Under the pieces are notes generated by a model that searched no databases, was not told the origin of the DNA, and saw only the letters and a program-made list of their open reading frames with translations. A stretch of 16,778 bases of DNA from assembly GCA_030432455.1 (NCBI GenBank), contig JAUIHC010000012.1:1-16778 (forward strand). The letters are read 5' to 3'. Within the stretch, counting starts at the first letter, position 1; each line of letters opens with the position of its first letter. The stretch is from Phycisphaerae bacterium (GTDB taxonomy: Bacteria > Planctomycetota > Phycisphaerae > Phycisphaerales > SM1A02). A program made the position numbers and the translations under genes. Positions 1 to 6,887 of the stretch are shown in pieces.

Positions 1-230
1 TCGAGTTCGAGGTGATGCGGCTTGAGGTACTGACTCTGCTCGCGGATCGCCCGCGGCCCGAATCGGGCGCCGGGCCGGTAGGTGGTGCCGCCGTCGTACG
101 GCACGCCGTAGAGCGCCCAGTCGAGCGGACGGTGCTCCTCGGGAACCTCCTCCCACCGAGGAAGGCGAAAGAACGTGCTCACGCCCGCGAAACGCGGCAG
201 GTCGCGACCGGATGGGAGGTTCGTGGGCAT
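1..230 (-). CDS. Ureohydrolase of the arginase/agmatinase family (5' part only)
   Basis: The gene starts at an ATG at 230 and runs off the left edge, so only the first 76 residues are visible. They contain the family's N-terminal signature GVPYDGGTTYRPGARFGPRAIRE, split here as GVPYDGGTTYRPG and ARFGPRAIRE at about residues 39-61. That block is typical of agmatinases and arginases, which use two manganese ions to hydrolyse a guanidino group to an amine and urea. The metal-binding His/Asp motifs lie outside the window, so arginase, agmatinase, guanidinobutyrase and formimidoylglutamase cannot be told apart. It follows astD by 67 nt on the same strand, which points to a role in arginine use. 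No Shine-Dalgarno sequence is visible: the leader is pyrimidine-rich. The family call is firm; the substrate is inferred from context. Confidence 0.85.
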   Translation of the reverse strand, partial: MPTNLPSGRDLPRFAGVSTFFRLPRWEEVPEEHRPLDWALYGVPYDGGTTYRPGARFGPRAIREQSQYLKPHHLEL

Positions 231-240
231 GCGAGAAAGG

Positions 241-268
241 AGAGAGTAGAGAGTAGAGAGTAGAGATT
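241..268. repeat. Heptamer microsatellite in the leader of the ureohydrolase gene
   Basis: Plus strand reads AGAGAGT three times, then AGAGATT. On the minus strand this is a CTCTACT-type pyrimidine tract ending about 10 nt before the ureohydrolase ATG. A similar GTGGAGA/GTGGAGG pair follows up to position 288. It lies in the 67-nt gap between astD and the ureohydrolase gene and occupies the place where a ribosome binding site would be expected. Confidence 0.8.
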
Positions 269-297
269 GAAAAGTGGAGAGTGGAGGCGACAGTGGC

Positions 298-1827
298 TCA
301 GTCGGTGAACCACGCGTCCTGGACGAGCATGCCAGCGGGAATGGCGGCGGCGTGTCCGGCTTCGACCATGCTGGCGACGGGATAGGCGCAGTAGTCCACG
401 CTGAACGCGCCCGCGGGACGGTGGTTGCCGCTGTGACCGAGTCCGCCGAAGGGGAGTTGGCCGCTCGCGCCGGCGGTGCCGCAGTTGCGGTTGATGCAGC
501 CCGACCGGCACTCGGCGAGGAAGCGTTCCCAGACCGCGTCGTCCTGCGTGAAGATCGCGGCCGCGAGTCCGTAGCGGGTCGCGTTCGCCTGCGCGATGCA
601 GTCGTCGAGGTCGCTCGCGATCGAGAGTTGCACCAGCGGCCCGAAGCACTCGCGATCGTGTTCGACCTCGAAGCGATCGACAAGGACCACGCCCGGGGTG
701 ACGAAGTGGCCGGGGCGATCGACACGACTCGCCTGCACCAGCACCTTGCCGCCGCGCGCGTGCAGTTCGTCCTGAAACGACATCACGGCATCGACGGCGG
801 CGGCGGAGATCATCGGTCCCATGAAGACCGGATCGCTCGAATCGCCGGGGCCGACGACGAGCGTGCTCGCCACCTTGCAGAAGGCGGGGATGAACCGATC
901 CGCGATGTCCGCGTGCAGCACGATGCGTCGCGTGCAGGTGCAGCGTTGACCGGTCGTCGCAAACGCGGCACGGGCACACTCGACGACCGCCTGCCGCAGA
1001 TCGGCGTCGGGCATGACGACGGTCGGGTTCGAGCCGCCGAGTTCGAGCGCGACGATGCGGCCCGGATGGTCGAGATTCGCTTCGAGAATGCGTCGGCCGA
1101 CCGGCCAGCTTCCCGTGAAGAGCACACCATCGACGCCGTCGTGCGACGCGAGCGCCGCCGCGGGTCCGGCGGCGCCCTGCACGACATTCACGACGCCGGG
1201 CGGGAGCTCCGCCGCCGCCGCGATCTCGGCCAGCGCCTGCCCCACCGCCGGCGTCTTGTCGCTCGGCTTGAGGACCACCGTGTTGCCCGCGAGGAGAGCC
1301 GGGACGAGATGCCCGTTGGGAAGGTGCGCCGGGAAGTTGAACGGCCCGAGCACCGCCATCACGCCGTGCGGCTTGAAGACGCAGCGACCGACCTTCGACG
1401 GCCCCGCCGCCACCTCGTACCCCGCGATCCGTCCGCTCGAATGCGGGCCGAGGGTGATGTCCACCTTGGTCGCGACGAGCCCCGCCTCGGCCTGCGCCTC
1501 GCTCCGGATCTTCCCGGTCTCGAGCACGATGAGCTCGGCGAGTCGGTCGCGTCGGGCCTCGGCCGCAGCCTTCCACCGCCCGAGCGCCTCGGCCCGGGCG
1601 TCGGTGCCAATCGCGAACCACGCGGGCTGGGCAGCCCGGGCGGCGGCGACAGCGGCGTCGATGTGCGTCGGCTCGGCGTGTGCGGACCAGACGATGCGGT
1701 CGGGATCCGCCGGATCGCACGAACGGATTCCGTCGCCCGAGGCGAGCGGATGAAACCGACCTCCGATGAAGTCCGCAGGTGGCCCGTCGAGGAGCCCGGC
1801 GTCGACTGCGGCGAGCGAAGCGGTCAT
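298..1827 (-). CDS. astD: Succinylglutamate-semialdehyde dehydrogenase AstD
   Basis: This 509-residue NAD(P)-dependent aldehyde dehydrogenase is expected to oxidise N-succinylglutamate 5-semialdehyde to N-succinylglutamate, the fourth step of the arginine succinyltransferase pathway, in the cytoplasm. Seen in the sequence: the GPFNFPAHLPNGH block at residues 161-173 with the conserved Asn164, LKPSDKTP with Lys187, the FTGS turn near 237-240, LELGG with general base Glu262, and TTGQRCT with nucleophile Cys296. The C-terminal stretch PFGGLGHSGNHRPAG followed by DYCAYPVAS is the part that distinguishes AstD from other aldehyde dehydrogenases. Length is usual for the family. Its ATG overlaps the astA stop codon in an ATGA, so translation is probably coupled to astA. 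The ureohydrolase gene follows. Confidence 0.93.
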   Translation of the reverse strand: MTASLAAVDAGLLDGPPADFIGGRFHPLASGDGIRSCDPADPDRIVWSAHAEPTHIDAAVAAARAAQPAWFAIGTDARAEALGRWKAAAEARRDRLAELIVLETGKIRSEAQAEAGLVATKVDITLGPHSSGRIAGYEVAAGPSKVGRCVFKPHGVMAVLGPFNFPAHLPNGHLVPALLAGNTVVLKPSDKTPAVGQALAEIAAAAELPPGVVNVVQGAAGPAAALASHDGVDGVLFTGSWPVGRRILEANLDHPGRIVALELGGSNPTVVMPDADLRQAVVECARAAFATTGQRCTCTRRIVLHADIADRFIPAFCKVASTLVVGPGDSSDPVFMGPMISAAAVDAVMSFQDELHARGGKVLVQASRVDRPGHFVTPGVVLVDRFEVEHDRECFGPLVQLSIASDLDDCIAQANATRYGLAAAIFTQDDAVWERFLAECRSGCINRNCGTAGASGQLPFGGLGHSGNHRPAGAFSVDYCAYPVASMVEAGHAAAIPAGMLVQDAWFTD

Positions 1828-2987
1828 CGACGACCTCCGCGGCCGCGGGCGGCCGCGGATCCGGTGGCCTTCGCAGCCTTCTTCGCGACCTTCTTCCCCG
1901 TCTTCTTCCCCGTCTTCTTCGCAGTCTTCTTCGCAGTCGTCTTCGCGATCGCCTTCCCCTGCGCCCTGCCCGGCGACGACAACGGCGTGAAGCCGAGCGC
2001 GTCGCCGACGGTGATCTCGAGCGCCTCGATCGCCATCGCCGGAAGTCGGAGTTCACCGTCGCGAAGCTGGTACGGCGTGCGCACCGCGCGGAATCCGTCG
2101 TCGCCGTCGCTGCTCACGATCGCGACGCCCTTGCCGGCCCGCGTCGAGCCGCCGAAGCGGACCGAGGTCGTCGCGTTCACCAGTGGAATCGCGTCGATGG
2201 ACGCGTCGAGATACGGGCCGCCGTCGAAGGGATCGATGTGGCCGTGGTACTCGAACCCCTGCCGTTCGAGCATCGCGCGGGCCCCGCGGCTCTCGTCGCT
2301 CTCCCTCGCGATCAGATTTCGTGCCTCGGGCGGCAGGATCGACGCGTAGATCGGATCCTTCGGGAAGAGCGCGGTGATGAACTCCTTCGAGCGGCGACAG
2401 AAGAGATCCGCCTCGGTGTACGAGAGGTTGATGAACCGTCGGCCGAGGTAGTCCCAGAGGACGTTGTGGCTGTCGGGGGTGAGCGAGCCCATGACCTCGG
2501 CGATGATCCGGTCGCCGAAGTGCCGACGGTGCAGCGCGAGATACTGGAACCGCACCATCGACAGGAAGCCGCCGAGCCGCTCGGCGTGTCCGCGATAGCC
2601 CGGGGCGAGGATGAGTCCACCAAGCTCCGACGGTCCGCTCTCGTCGGTGCCGAGCTCGAGCACGACATGCTTGGCGCCCTGCTGGAGATCGTCGCTCCAG
2701 AACTCGCGACGCGAGACCTGGAGGTAGACATGCGGATGCCCCGGCCAGGAGATGTGACCGATGATGCTGCTGGTGCCGATGACGTTGCCGGTCGCGATGT
2801 CCTCCAGCACGAACATGTGCGTGCGATCGTGCGGATCCTCGAGGCGATCCTCGAAGCTCTGCACGCTGCGGACGATCTTCCCGGCGATCGCATCGCGGTC
2901 GGCCGGCAGGTTGAAGGAGTGGACGAGCCGCGCGAGCTTGAGCAGCGACTGGACGTCCTCGGACGAAGCCTGCCGGATGACGAACAT
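1824..2987 (-). CDS. astA: Arginine/ornithine N-succinyltransferase AstA with a lysine-rich C-terminal tail
   Basis: This 387-residue protein transfers succinyl from succinyl-CoA to the alpha-amino group of arginine (some family members also use ornithine), opening the succinyltransferase pathway. The first ~338 residues match AstA along their length: an N-terminal FVIRQAS acyltransferase start, SELGGLILAPGYRGH near 120-134, AEVMGSL, LWDYLGRRF near 177-185, DLFCRRSKEF, LFPKDPIY near 208-214, and HIDPFDGGPYLD near 250-261. Residues 339-387 are extra: repeated (T/V)(A/G)KK units followed by RGRGGRR, resembling the tail of histone H1. The reading frame is sound, because the stop overlaps the astD ATG. 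The start is the ATG at 2987, 74 nt after the aminotransferase gene, with a weak GGGAG upstream. A much longer open frame upstream is antisense noise. Confidence 0.9.
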   Translation of the reverse strand: MFVIRQASSEDVQSLLKLARLVHSFNLPADRDAIAGKIVRSVQSFEDRLEDPHDRTHMFVLEDIATGNVIGTSSIIGHISWPGHPHVYLQVSRREFWSDDLQQGAKHVVLELGTDESGPSELGGLILAPGYRGHAERLGGFLSMVRFQYLALHRRHFGDRIIAEVMGSLTPDSHNVLWDYLGRRFINLSYTEADLFCRRSKEFITALFPKDPIYASILPPEARNLIARESDESRGARAMLERQGFEYHGHIDPFDGGPYLDASIDAIPLVNATTSVRFGGSTRAGKGVAIVSSDGDDGFRAVRTPYQLRDGELRLPAMAIEALEITVGDALGFTPLSSPGRAQGKAIAKTTAKKTAKKTGKKTGKKVAKKAAKATGSAAARGRGGRR

Positions 2988-2994
2988 GCGATCG

Positions 2995-3020
2995 GACTCC
3001 CGGGGTCGCCGTCGGGAGTC
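2995..3020 (-). promoter_or_regulatory. astA: Inverted repeat over the presumed astA ribosome binding site
   Basis: On the minus strand GACTCCCG and CGGGAGTC form an 8-bp perfect stem with a 10-nt loop. The downstream arm holds the only Shine-Dalgarno-like GGGAG before the astA ATG at 2987. Folding would hide it. A competing GGTCGC/GCGACC stem lies in the same 74-nt gap. The repeat is seen; a regulatory role is inference. Confidence 0.35.
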
Positions 3021-3061
3021 GTCGCGACCGTCGCGTCGGATCCCGGAACGGCTCGACTCGA

Positions 3062-4570
3062 TCACGCCTCGGCGTGAGCGCGGGCGAACGCCCGCTCGAG
3101 GATCTCGAACACCGGCCGCCAGTGCGCGGGTTCCATCACCCCGACCGGGGGAAGGAACCGCAGATGGAACGGACCGTGTCCACAGTAGAACGCGATGACA
3201 CCCTCCTCGAAGAGGATGTCGAGCGCCCGGACGATGCGGGCCTTGTCGCCGCCGAACGGCGTGAGTCGGCACATGCCGCCGGTGCCGCCGAAGAGCGCGG
3301 GCAGCGGACGGCGGAACTCGTCGATCGCGGGCGGGAACCAGTCCGGGTGCGCCGCGATGAACGCCGCCGCATGCTCGCGGAACGCCGCGTGCAGGGCCGC
3401 GATGCGACCGTTCGGGCCGTAGGCGCCTTCGGCCCGCAGTCGGGAGAGCGCGGCGCGGCCGACGTGGAACGCCGTGCTCGATCCGATGAAGGTGCCGCTC
3501 AGAAGACCCGGCTTCGGAGCGAAGTCCTCGGTGTAGAGCACCGCACACGCCTGACTCATCTTGCCGATCGCGACGACGTCGATGTACTCGCCGAGATCGA
3601 GCACGTCGAACATGAACATCTCGGTGTTGCGGCCGAAGGTCTGGACCTCGTCGTCCCACACCGGGATCCCCGCGGCGTGGCATCGTTCCATGAGCGCCAC
3701 GAAGAACTCGCGGGGGGCGGTGTTGAAGCCGCCCTCGCCCTGCACGAGTTCGAAGATGAAGCAGCTGTGCTGACCCGGATACCGGGCGATGGTCTTGTCG
3801 AGATGCCAGAGCGCCATCTCGATCGAACGATCGCCGAGATTCGGATCGTAGAACGGCATGTAGTCGACCATCGCGTTCAGCGGGATGCCGACCCGACCGC
3901 CGGCGCTGTCGCCGATCTGCGCCATGGTCGTCGAGCGACCCATGAAGCAGTCCTGGAAGGCGATGACCCGCGGCGCGCCGCCGGTCTTCTGCTGGCAGAC
4001 CTTGAGGGCGCTCTCGTTCGCCATCGCCCCGGAGTTGGTGACGAAGACATGTCGCAGCCGCGACCGCTTCGACGCCTCGGCGACGAGCAGTTCCGCGTAC
4101 GCGATGCTCTCGGCGTTGAACTGAAGGTTGCCCTCCATGACGACGTCGCCCAGCGACGCCTCGAGCGCCGCCCGGACCATGCCGGGATCGGAGTGCCCGA
4201 ACATGTGCACGCCGATGCCGTTGATCATGTCCCACTTCACCGAGCCGTCCACGAGCTCGACGAGCGGACCGCGGCCGATGCCGCTGCCGACGTACGGATA
4301 GATCGGACCTCGGCCCTTCGCGGCGGTCGAGCGGTCGATCCACGACTGGAGCGTCTCGCCACCGCCGTCGCGGGCGGGACGGGCGCCGTCGAGCGTGGAC
4401 TGCGCGGCGGCGAGCCGGGTGATGATGGTGTCGAGCGCGGCCCGCACGTCCGCGTCCCCGTGGAACGCGGCGGCGGCGGTGGTGTCGAGGACCTGAGTCA
4501 CGTCGCTGGGCTCGCCAAAGGTGCCGGGATCGAAGGTGTGGCCTGGGACGACCGGTGTCGTCGATCTCAT
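3062..4570 (-). CDS. Class III PLP-dependent aminotransferase, AstC-like by context
   Basis: This 502-residue fold-type I aminotransferase belongs to the ornithine/acetylornithine group. Visible landmarks are SGAMANESALK (residues 180-190, cofactor phosphate binding), FELVQGEGGF (273-282), DDEVQTFGR with Asp307, which pairs with the cofactor ring, and IGKMSQ with Lys337 as the Schiff-base lysine. It is about 90 residues longer than ArgD/AstC, with an N-terminal extension of roughly 85 residues before the conserved core. The M20 gene's TGA overlaps its ATG in an ATGA. Between an M20 N-acylglutamate hydrolase and astA/astD, the expected job is transamination of N2-succinylornithine with 2-oxoglutarate. 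Other omega-aminotransferase substrates (ornithine, lysine, GABA) cannot be excluded from sequence alone. Confidence 0.85.
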   Translation of the reverse strand: MRSTTPVVPGHTFDPGTFGEPSDVTQVLDTTAAAAFHGDADVRAALDTIITRLAAAQSTLDGARPARDGGGETLQSWIDRSTAAKGRGPIYPYVGSGIGRGPLVELVDGSVKWDMINGIGVHMFGHSDPGMVRAALEASLGDVVMEGNLQFNAESIAYAELLVAEASKRSRLRHVFVTNSGAMANESALKVCQQKTGGAPRVIAFQDCFMGRSTTMAQIGDSAGGRVGIPLNAMVDYMPFYDPNLGDRSIEMALWHLDKTIARYPGQHSCFIFELVQGEGGFNTAPREFFVALMERCHAAGIPVWDDEVQTFGRNTEMFMFDVLDLGEYIDVVAIGKMSQACAVLYTEDFAPKPGLLSGTFIGSSTAFHVGRAALSRLRAEGAYGPNGRIAALHAAFREHAAAFIAAHPDWFPPAIDEFRRPLPALFGGTGGMCRLTPFGGDKARIVRALDILFEEGVIAFYCGHGPFHLRFLPPVGVMEPAHWRPVFEILERAFARAHAEA

Positions 4571-5862
4571 GGTATCGGACGGTCGGAGCCCGGCCGTTCG
4601 CCGAATCCGTCGCGATCCAGTCGATGCAGCAGGATCGCGACCAGCGTGGCACGATCCACCAGACTCGCCAGATCCACGTGCTCGTCCGGGCGGTGCATGC
4701 CTCCCCCCCGCACCCCGAGCGTGTCGATGGTCGGAAGTCCCGCGGCCTGCAGGTCGTTTCCGTCGCAGGCGCCGCCGGTCGAGACGAAGGGCAGCGACTC
4801 GCCGAGGTCCTCGGAGACCGATCGCACCCGTTCGGCGAGGGCCAGGGTCTCGGGCGTGGTCGGTTTCGCACCCCGCAGGAAACCGGTCTCGATCCGAAGG
4901 GTCGCGGGATCGTCCGACTCCGACGCCAGTCGGCGATCGAGGTCGGCGATGACCGCGCGGAGCTCGGTCTCCAGCCCCACCCGAGCCTCCTCGTCGGCGT
5001 ACCGCACGTTCCCCCAGCAGCGGGCGTGATGCGGGACCGCGTTGGCCGCCGCACCGCCGTGCATCGGACCGACATTGACGATCCGCCCCCGGGCCGGGTC
5101 GGCCAGTTCGGAGACCGCCACGATGGCCCGCGCCAGTGCGACCACCGCGGACCGCCCCTCGCCGAACGCCCGCCCGACATGCGCAGATCGGCCGCGGGCC
5201 TCGATCATGAAGGTCCCCGATCCCATGCGTTCGACCACCAGACCGCCGGTCGCGGGCATCGGCTCGAAGACGAGCCCGATGTCGTGACCGGGGACCGTCT
5301 CGACGAGGGCGCGATGTCCGAACCAGGTCCCGGTCTCCTCGTCGGAGACCAGCACCATCGACCAGTCGAGGCGGCGGCCGAGGGCTTCCAGGGTCTCGAG
5401 CGCGGCGAGCGCCACCACGAGGCCGCCCTTCATGTCCATCGCACCGGGACCGCGGGCGACGCCATCGACCGGCTCGGACAACGCCCGGAACGGCCCGGCC
5501 GGATCGTGCACCGTGTCGAGATGGCCGCAGAGCAGTGAACACACCGCGGTCCGACCGTCACCCGCCGGTCGCCGGGCGACGAGCGTCGGCGGAATCGACG
5601 CCGCCTCGGGCGGGTCGGTGTCGGGCGACCGCATCACATCGAGCCAGCCCGGCCGCGGATCGCCCGGCACCAGTTCGATCGACGCCCCGAGCACGGCCAG
5701 CCGGTCGGCGAACCAGTCGCGGGTCCGATCGAGGCCCGGCGTGTGGTTGAAGCCGGTCGGGATCGCGACGAGGTCCGCCAGATCACGATGCAGCACCGCC
5801 GCCCGATCGGCGAGATGCGCCGCGATCCGCCGTTCGAAGTCGTCGAGCCCGTCGAGTCGCAT
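4567..5862 (-). CDS. M20 metallopeptidase, carboxypeptidase-G2-like; candidate succinylglutamate desuccinylase
   Basis: This 431-residue zinc hydrolase has the complete M20A active site: GHLDT (His114, Asp116), GAMDMKGG (Asp143), SDEETG (catalytic Glu175, ligand Glu176), FEPM (Glu200) and GGGMH (His390). GRSAHVGRAFGEGRSAV near 224-240 is the dimerisation domain. Spacing and numbering closely match carboxypeptidase G2, an enzyme that frees C-terminal glutamate from N-acylglutamates. The start is the ATG at 5862 with AAGGA seven bases upstream. It sits 26 nt after dapF and overlaps the aminotransferase by 4 nt. Placed with astA and astD, and with no AstE visible, I infer that it hydrolyses N-succinylglutamate. 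DapE or ArgE activity is the main alternative, because dapF is adjacent. Confidence 0.85.
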   Translation of the reverse strand: MRLDGLDDFERRIAAHLADRAAVLHRDLADLVAIPTGFNHTPGLDRTRDWFADRLAVLGASIELVPGDPRPGWLDVMRSPDTDPPEAASIPPTLVARRPAGDGRTAVCSLLCGHLDTVHDPAGPFRALSEPVDGVARGPGAMDMKGGLVVALAALETLEALGRRLDWSMVLVSDEETGTWFGHRALVETVPGHDIGLVFEPMPATGGLVVERMGSGTFMIEARGRSAHVGRAFGEGRSAVVALARAIVAVSELADPARGRIVNVGPMHGGAAANAVPHHARCWGNVRYADEEARVGLETELRAVIADLDRRLASESDDPATLRIETGFLRGAKPTTPETLALAERVRSVSEDLGESLPFVSTGGACDGNDLQAAGLPTIDTLGVRGGGMHRPDEHVDLASLVDRATLVAILLHRLDRDGFGERPGSDRPIP

Positions 5863-5888
5863 GCCTGATCCTTCCGGGAGTGGTGACC

Positions 5889-6887
5889 TCAGACCCTCGG
5901 GCGGCCGGACGCACCGTCGGTCGCGAGCCGCCGCTCGATCCATCGGTCGTCGATCTCGATCCGGGCCACCCGTTCCGCCTCGCCGGTCATGCGGATCGCG
6001 GCGTCGGAGCCGCCCGACCACGCGATCTCCAGCACGCCGCCGGGAAGACGCACCACCACCGGCGAGCCACCGTCCCGGAGTCCCGCGGCGACGAACGCGA
6101 CCACCGCGGCGCAGGCCCCCGTCCCGCACGCCTGCGTGAGGCCGCTGCCCCGCTCCCAGGTCCGCAGCCGGATCGCGCCGTCAGGTGCCGCGGTGGCGAG
6201 ATGCGCGTTGATCCGCTCGGGGAAGTGCGAGTCGTGCTCGAGCCGCGGTCCGATGGTCGCCAGATCGATCGCATCGAGGTCGGCGTCGTCGGGCAGTCGG
6301 GCGACCAGGTGCGGGTTGCCGGTCGAGACCAGCGACCATCGGGTCGCCTCGGGCATCGCACCCGGCCGCACCGACTCGACGAGGCTCCACAGTTCCGAGA
6401 CCGGCACATCACGCAGCGAGCCCGACGATCCGCCCTCGAACGGTCGGGCCGGAATCGCTGCGAGATCGAGCCGCGGCGGCGGCAGATCGACCGCGACCGA
6501 CCATCGTCCGACCTCGCCGCCGCAGGGATGCACGGACGCCGTCGAGATGCCCGAACCGATCTCGATCCGGATCCGATCGGGATCACCATCGACCCGCGCG
6601 GCGGTCGGCACCAGTTCGTCCGCGACGCACCACGCCGCCGCACATCGAAGACCGTTCCCGCAGACGCCGCCGTCCGAGCCGTCGGCGTTGCGGATCGACA
6701 TCCGCAGATCGGCGTCGGAGACGCTCGACGACTCGAGCAGGATGAGACCGTCGGCCCCGGGGCCGCGTCGGCGGTCGCTCAGGATCCGAGCGAGCGGCCC
6801 GGGGTCGAGCGACGCCGCCGGGCGGTGCGACCGCGTGTCGAGGAACAGGTAGTCGTTGCCGAGCCCGTGCCACTTCTGAAGCCTCAT
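5889..6887 (-). CDS. dapF: Diaminopimelate epimerase
   Basis: This 332-residue cytoplasmic enzyme interconverts LL- and meso-diaminopimelate for lysine and peptidoglycan synthesis, using two cysteines as acid and base. Both are present: Cys76 in NADGSDGGVCGNGLRC and Cys254 in ERGSGLTQACGTGACAA. Other family marks are KWHGLGNDYLF at the N-terminus, STGNPHLVAR near 188-197 and HFPERINAHLA near 221-231. It is about 50 residues longer than the E. coli protein, with additions in the middle (near 100-165) and a short C-terminal tail. The ATG at 6887 overlaps the stop of the upstream M48 gene in an ATGA. Its presence agrees with DAP-type peptidoglycan. Confidence 0.95.
   Translation of the reverse strand: MRLQKWHGLGNDYLFLDTRSHRPAASLDPGPLARILSDRRRGPGADGLILLESSSVSDADLRMSIRNADGSDGGVCGNGLRCAAAWCVADELVPTAARVDGDPDRIRIEIGSGISTASVHPCGGEVGRWSVAVDLPPPRLDLAAIPARPFEGGSSGSLRDVPVSELWSLVESVRPGAMPEATRWSLVSTGNPHLVARLPDDADLDAIDLATIGPRLEHDSHFPERINAHLATAAPDGAIRLRTWERGSGLTQACGTGACAAVVAFVAAGLRDGGSPVVVRLPGGVLEIAWSGGSDAAIRMTGEAERVARIEIDDRWIERRLATDGASGRPRV

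Noticed and set aside
274..2349. 691-residue plus-strand open frame opposite astD and astA
   Set aside because: It is an Arg/Asp-rich shadow typical of the antisense strand of GC-rich genes, and AstD and AstA on the other strand have full active-site motifs.
2988..5180. Long N-terminal extension of astA upstream of 2987
   Set aside because: It is arginine-rich antisense or alternate-frame sequence covering the aminotransferase and M20 genes; AstA proteins begin at the FVIRQAS segment.
4567..5862. M20 gene as dapE because dapF is adjacent
   Set aside because: Motif spacing matches carboxypeptidase G2 more closely and it is coupled to the aminotransferase, astA and astD. It is kept as an alternative, not the main call.
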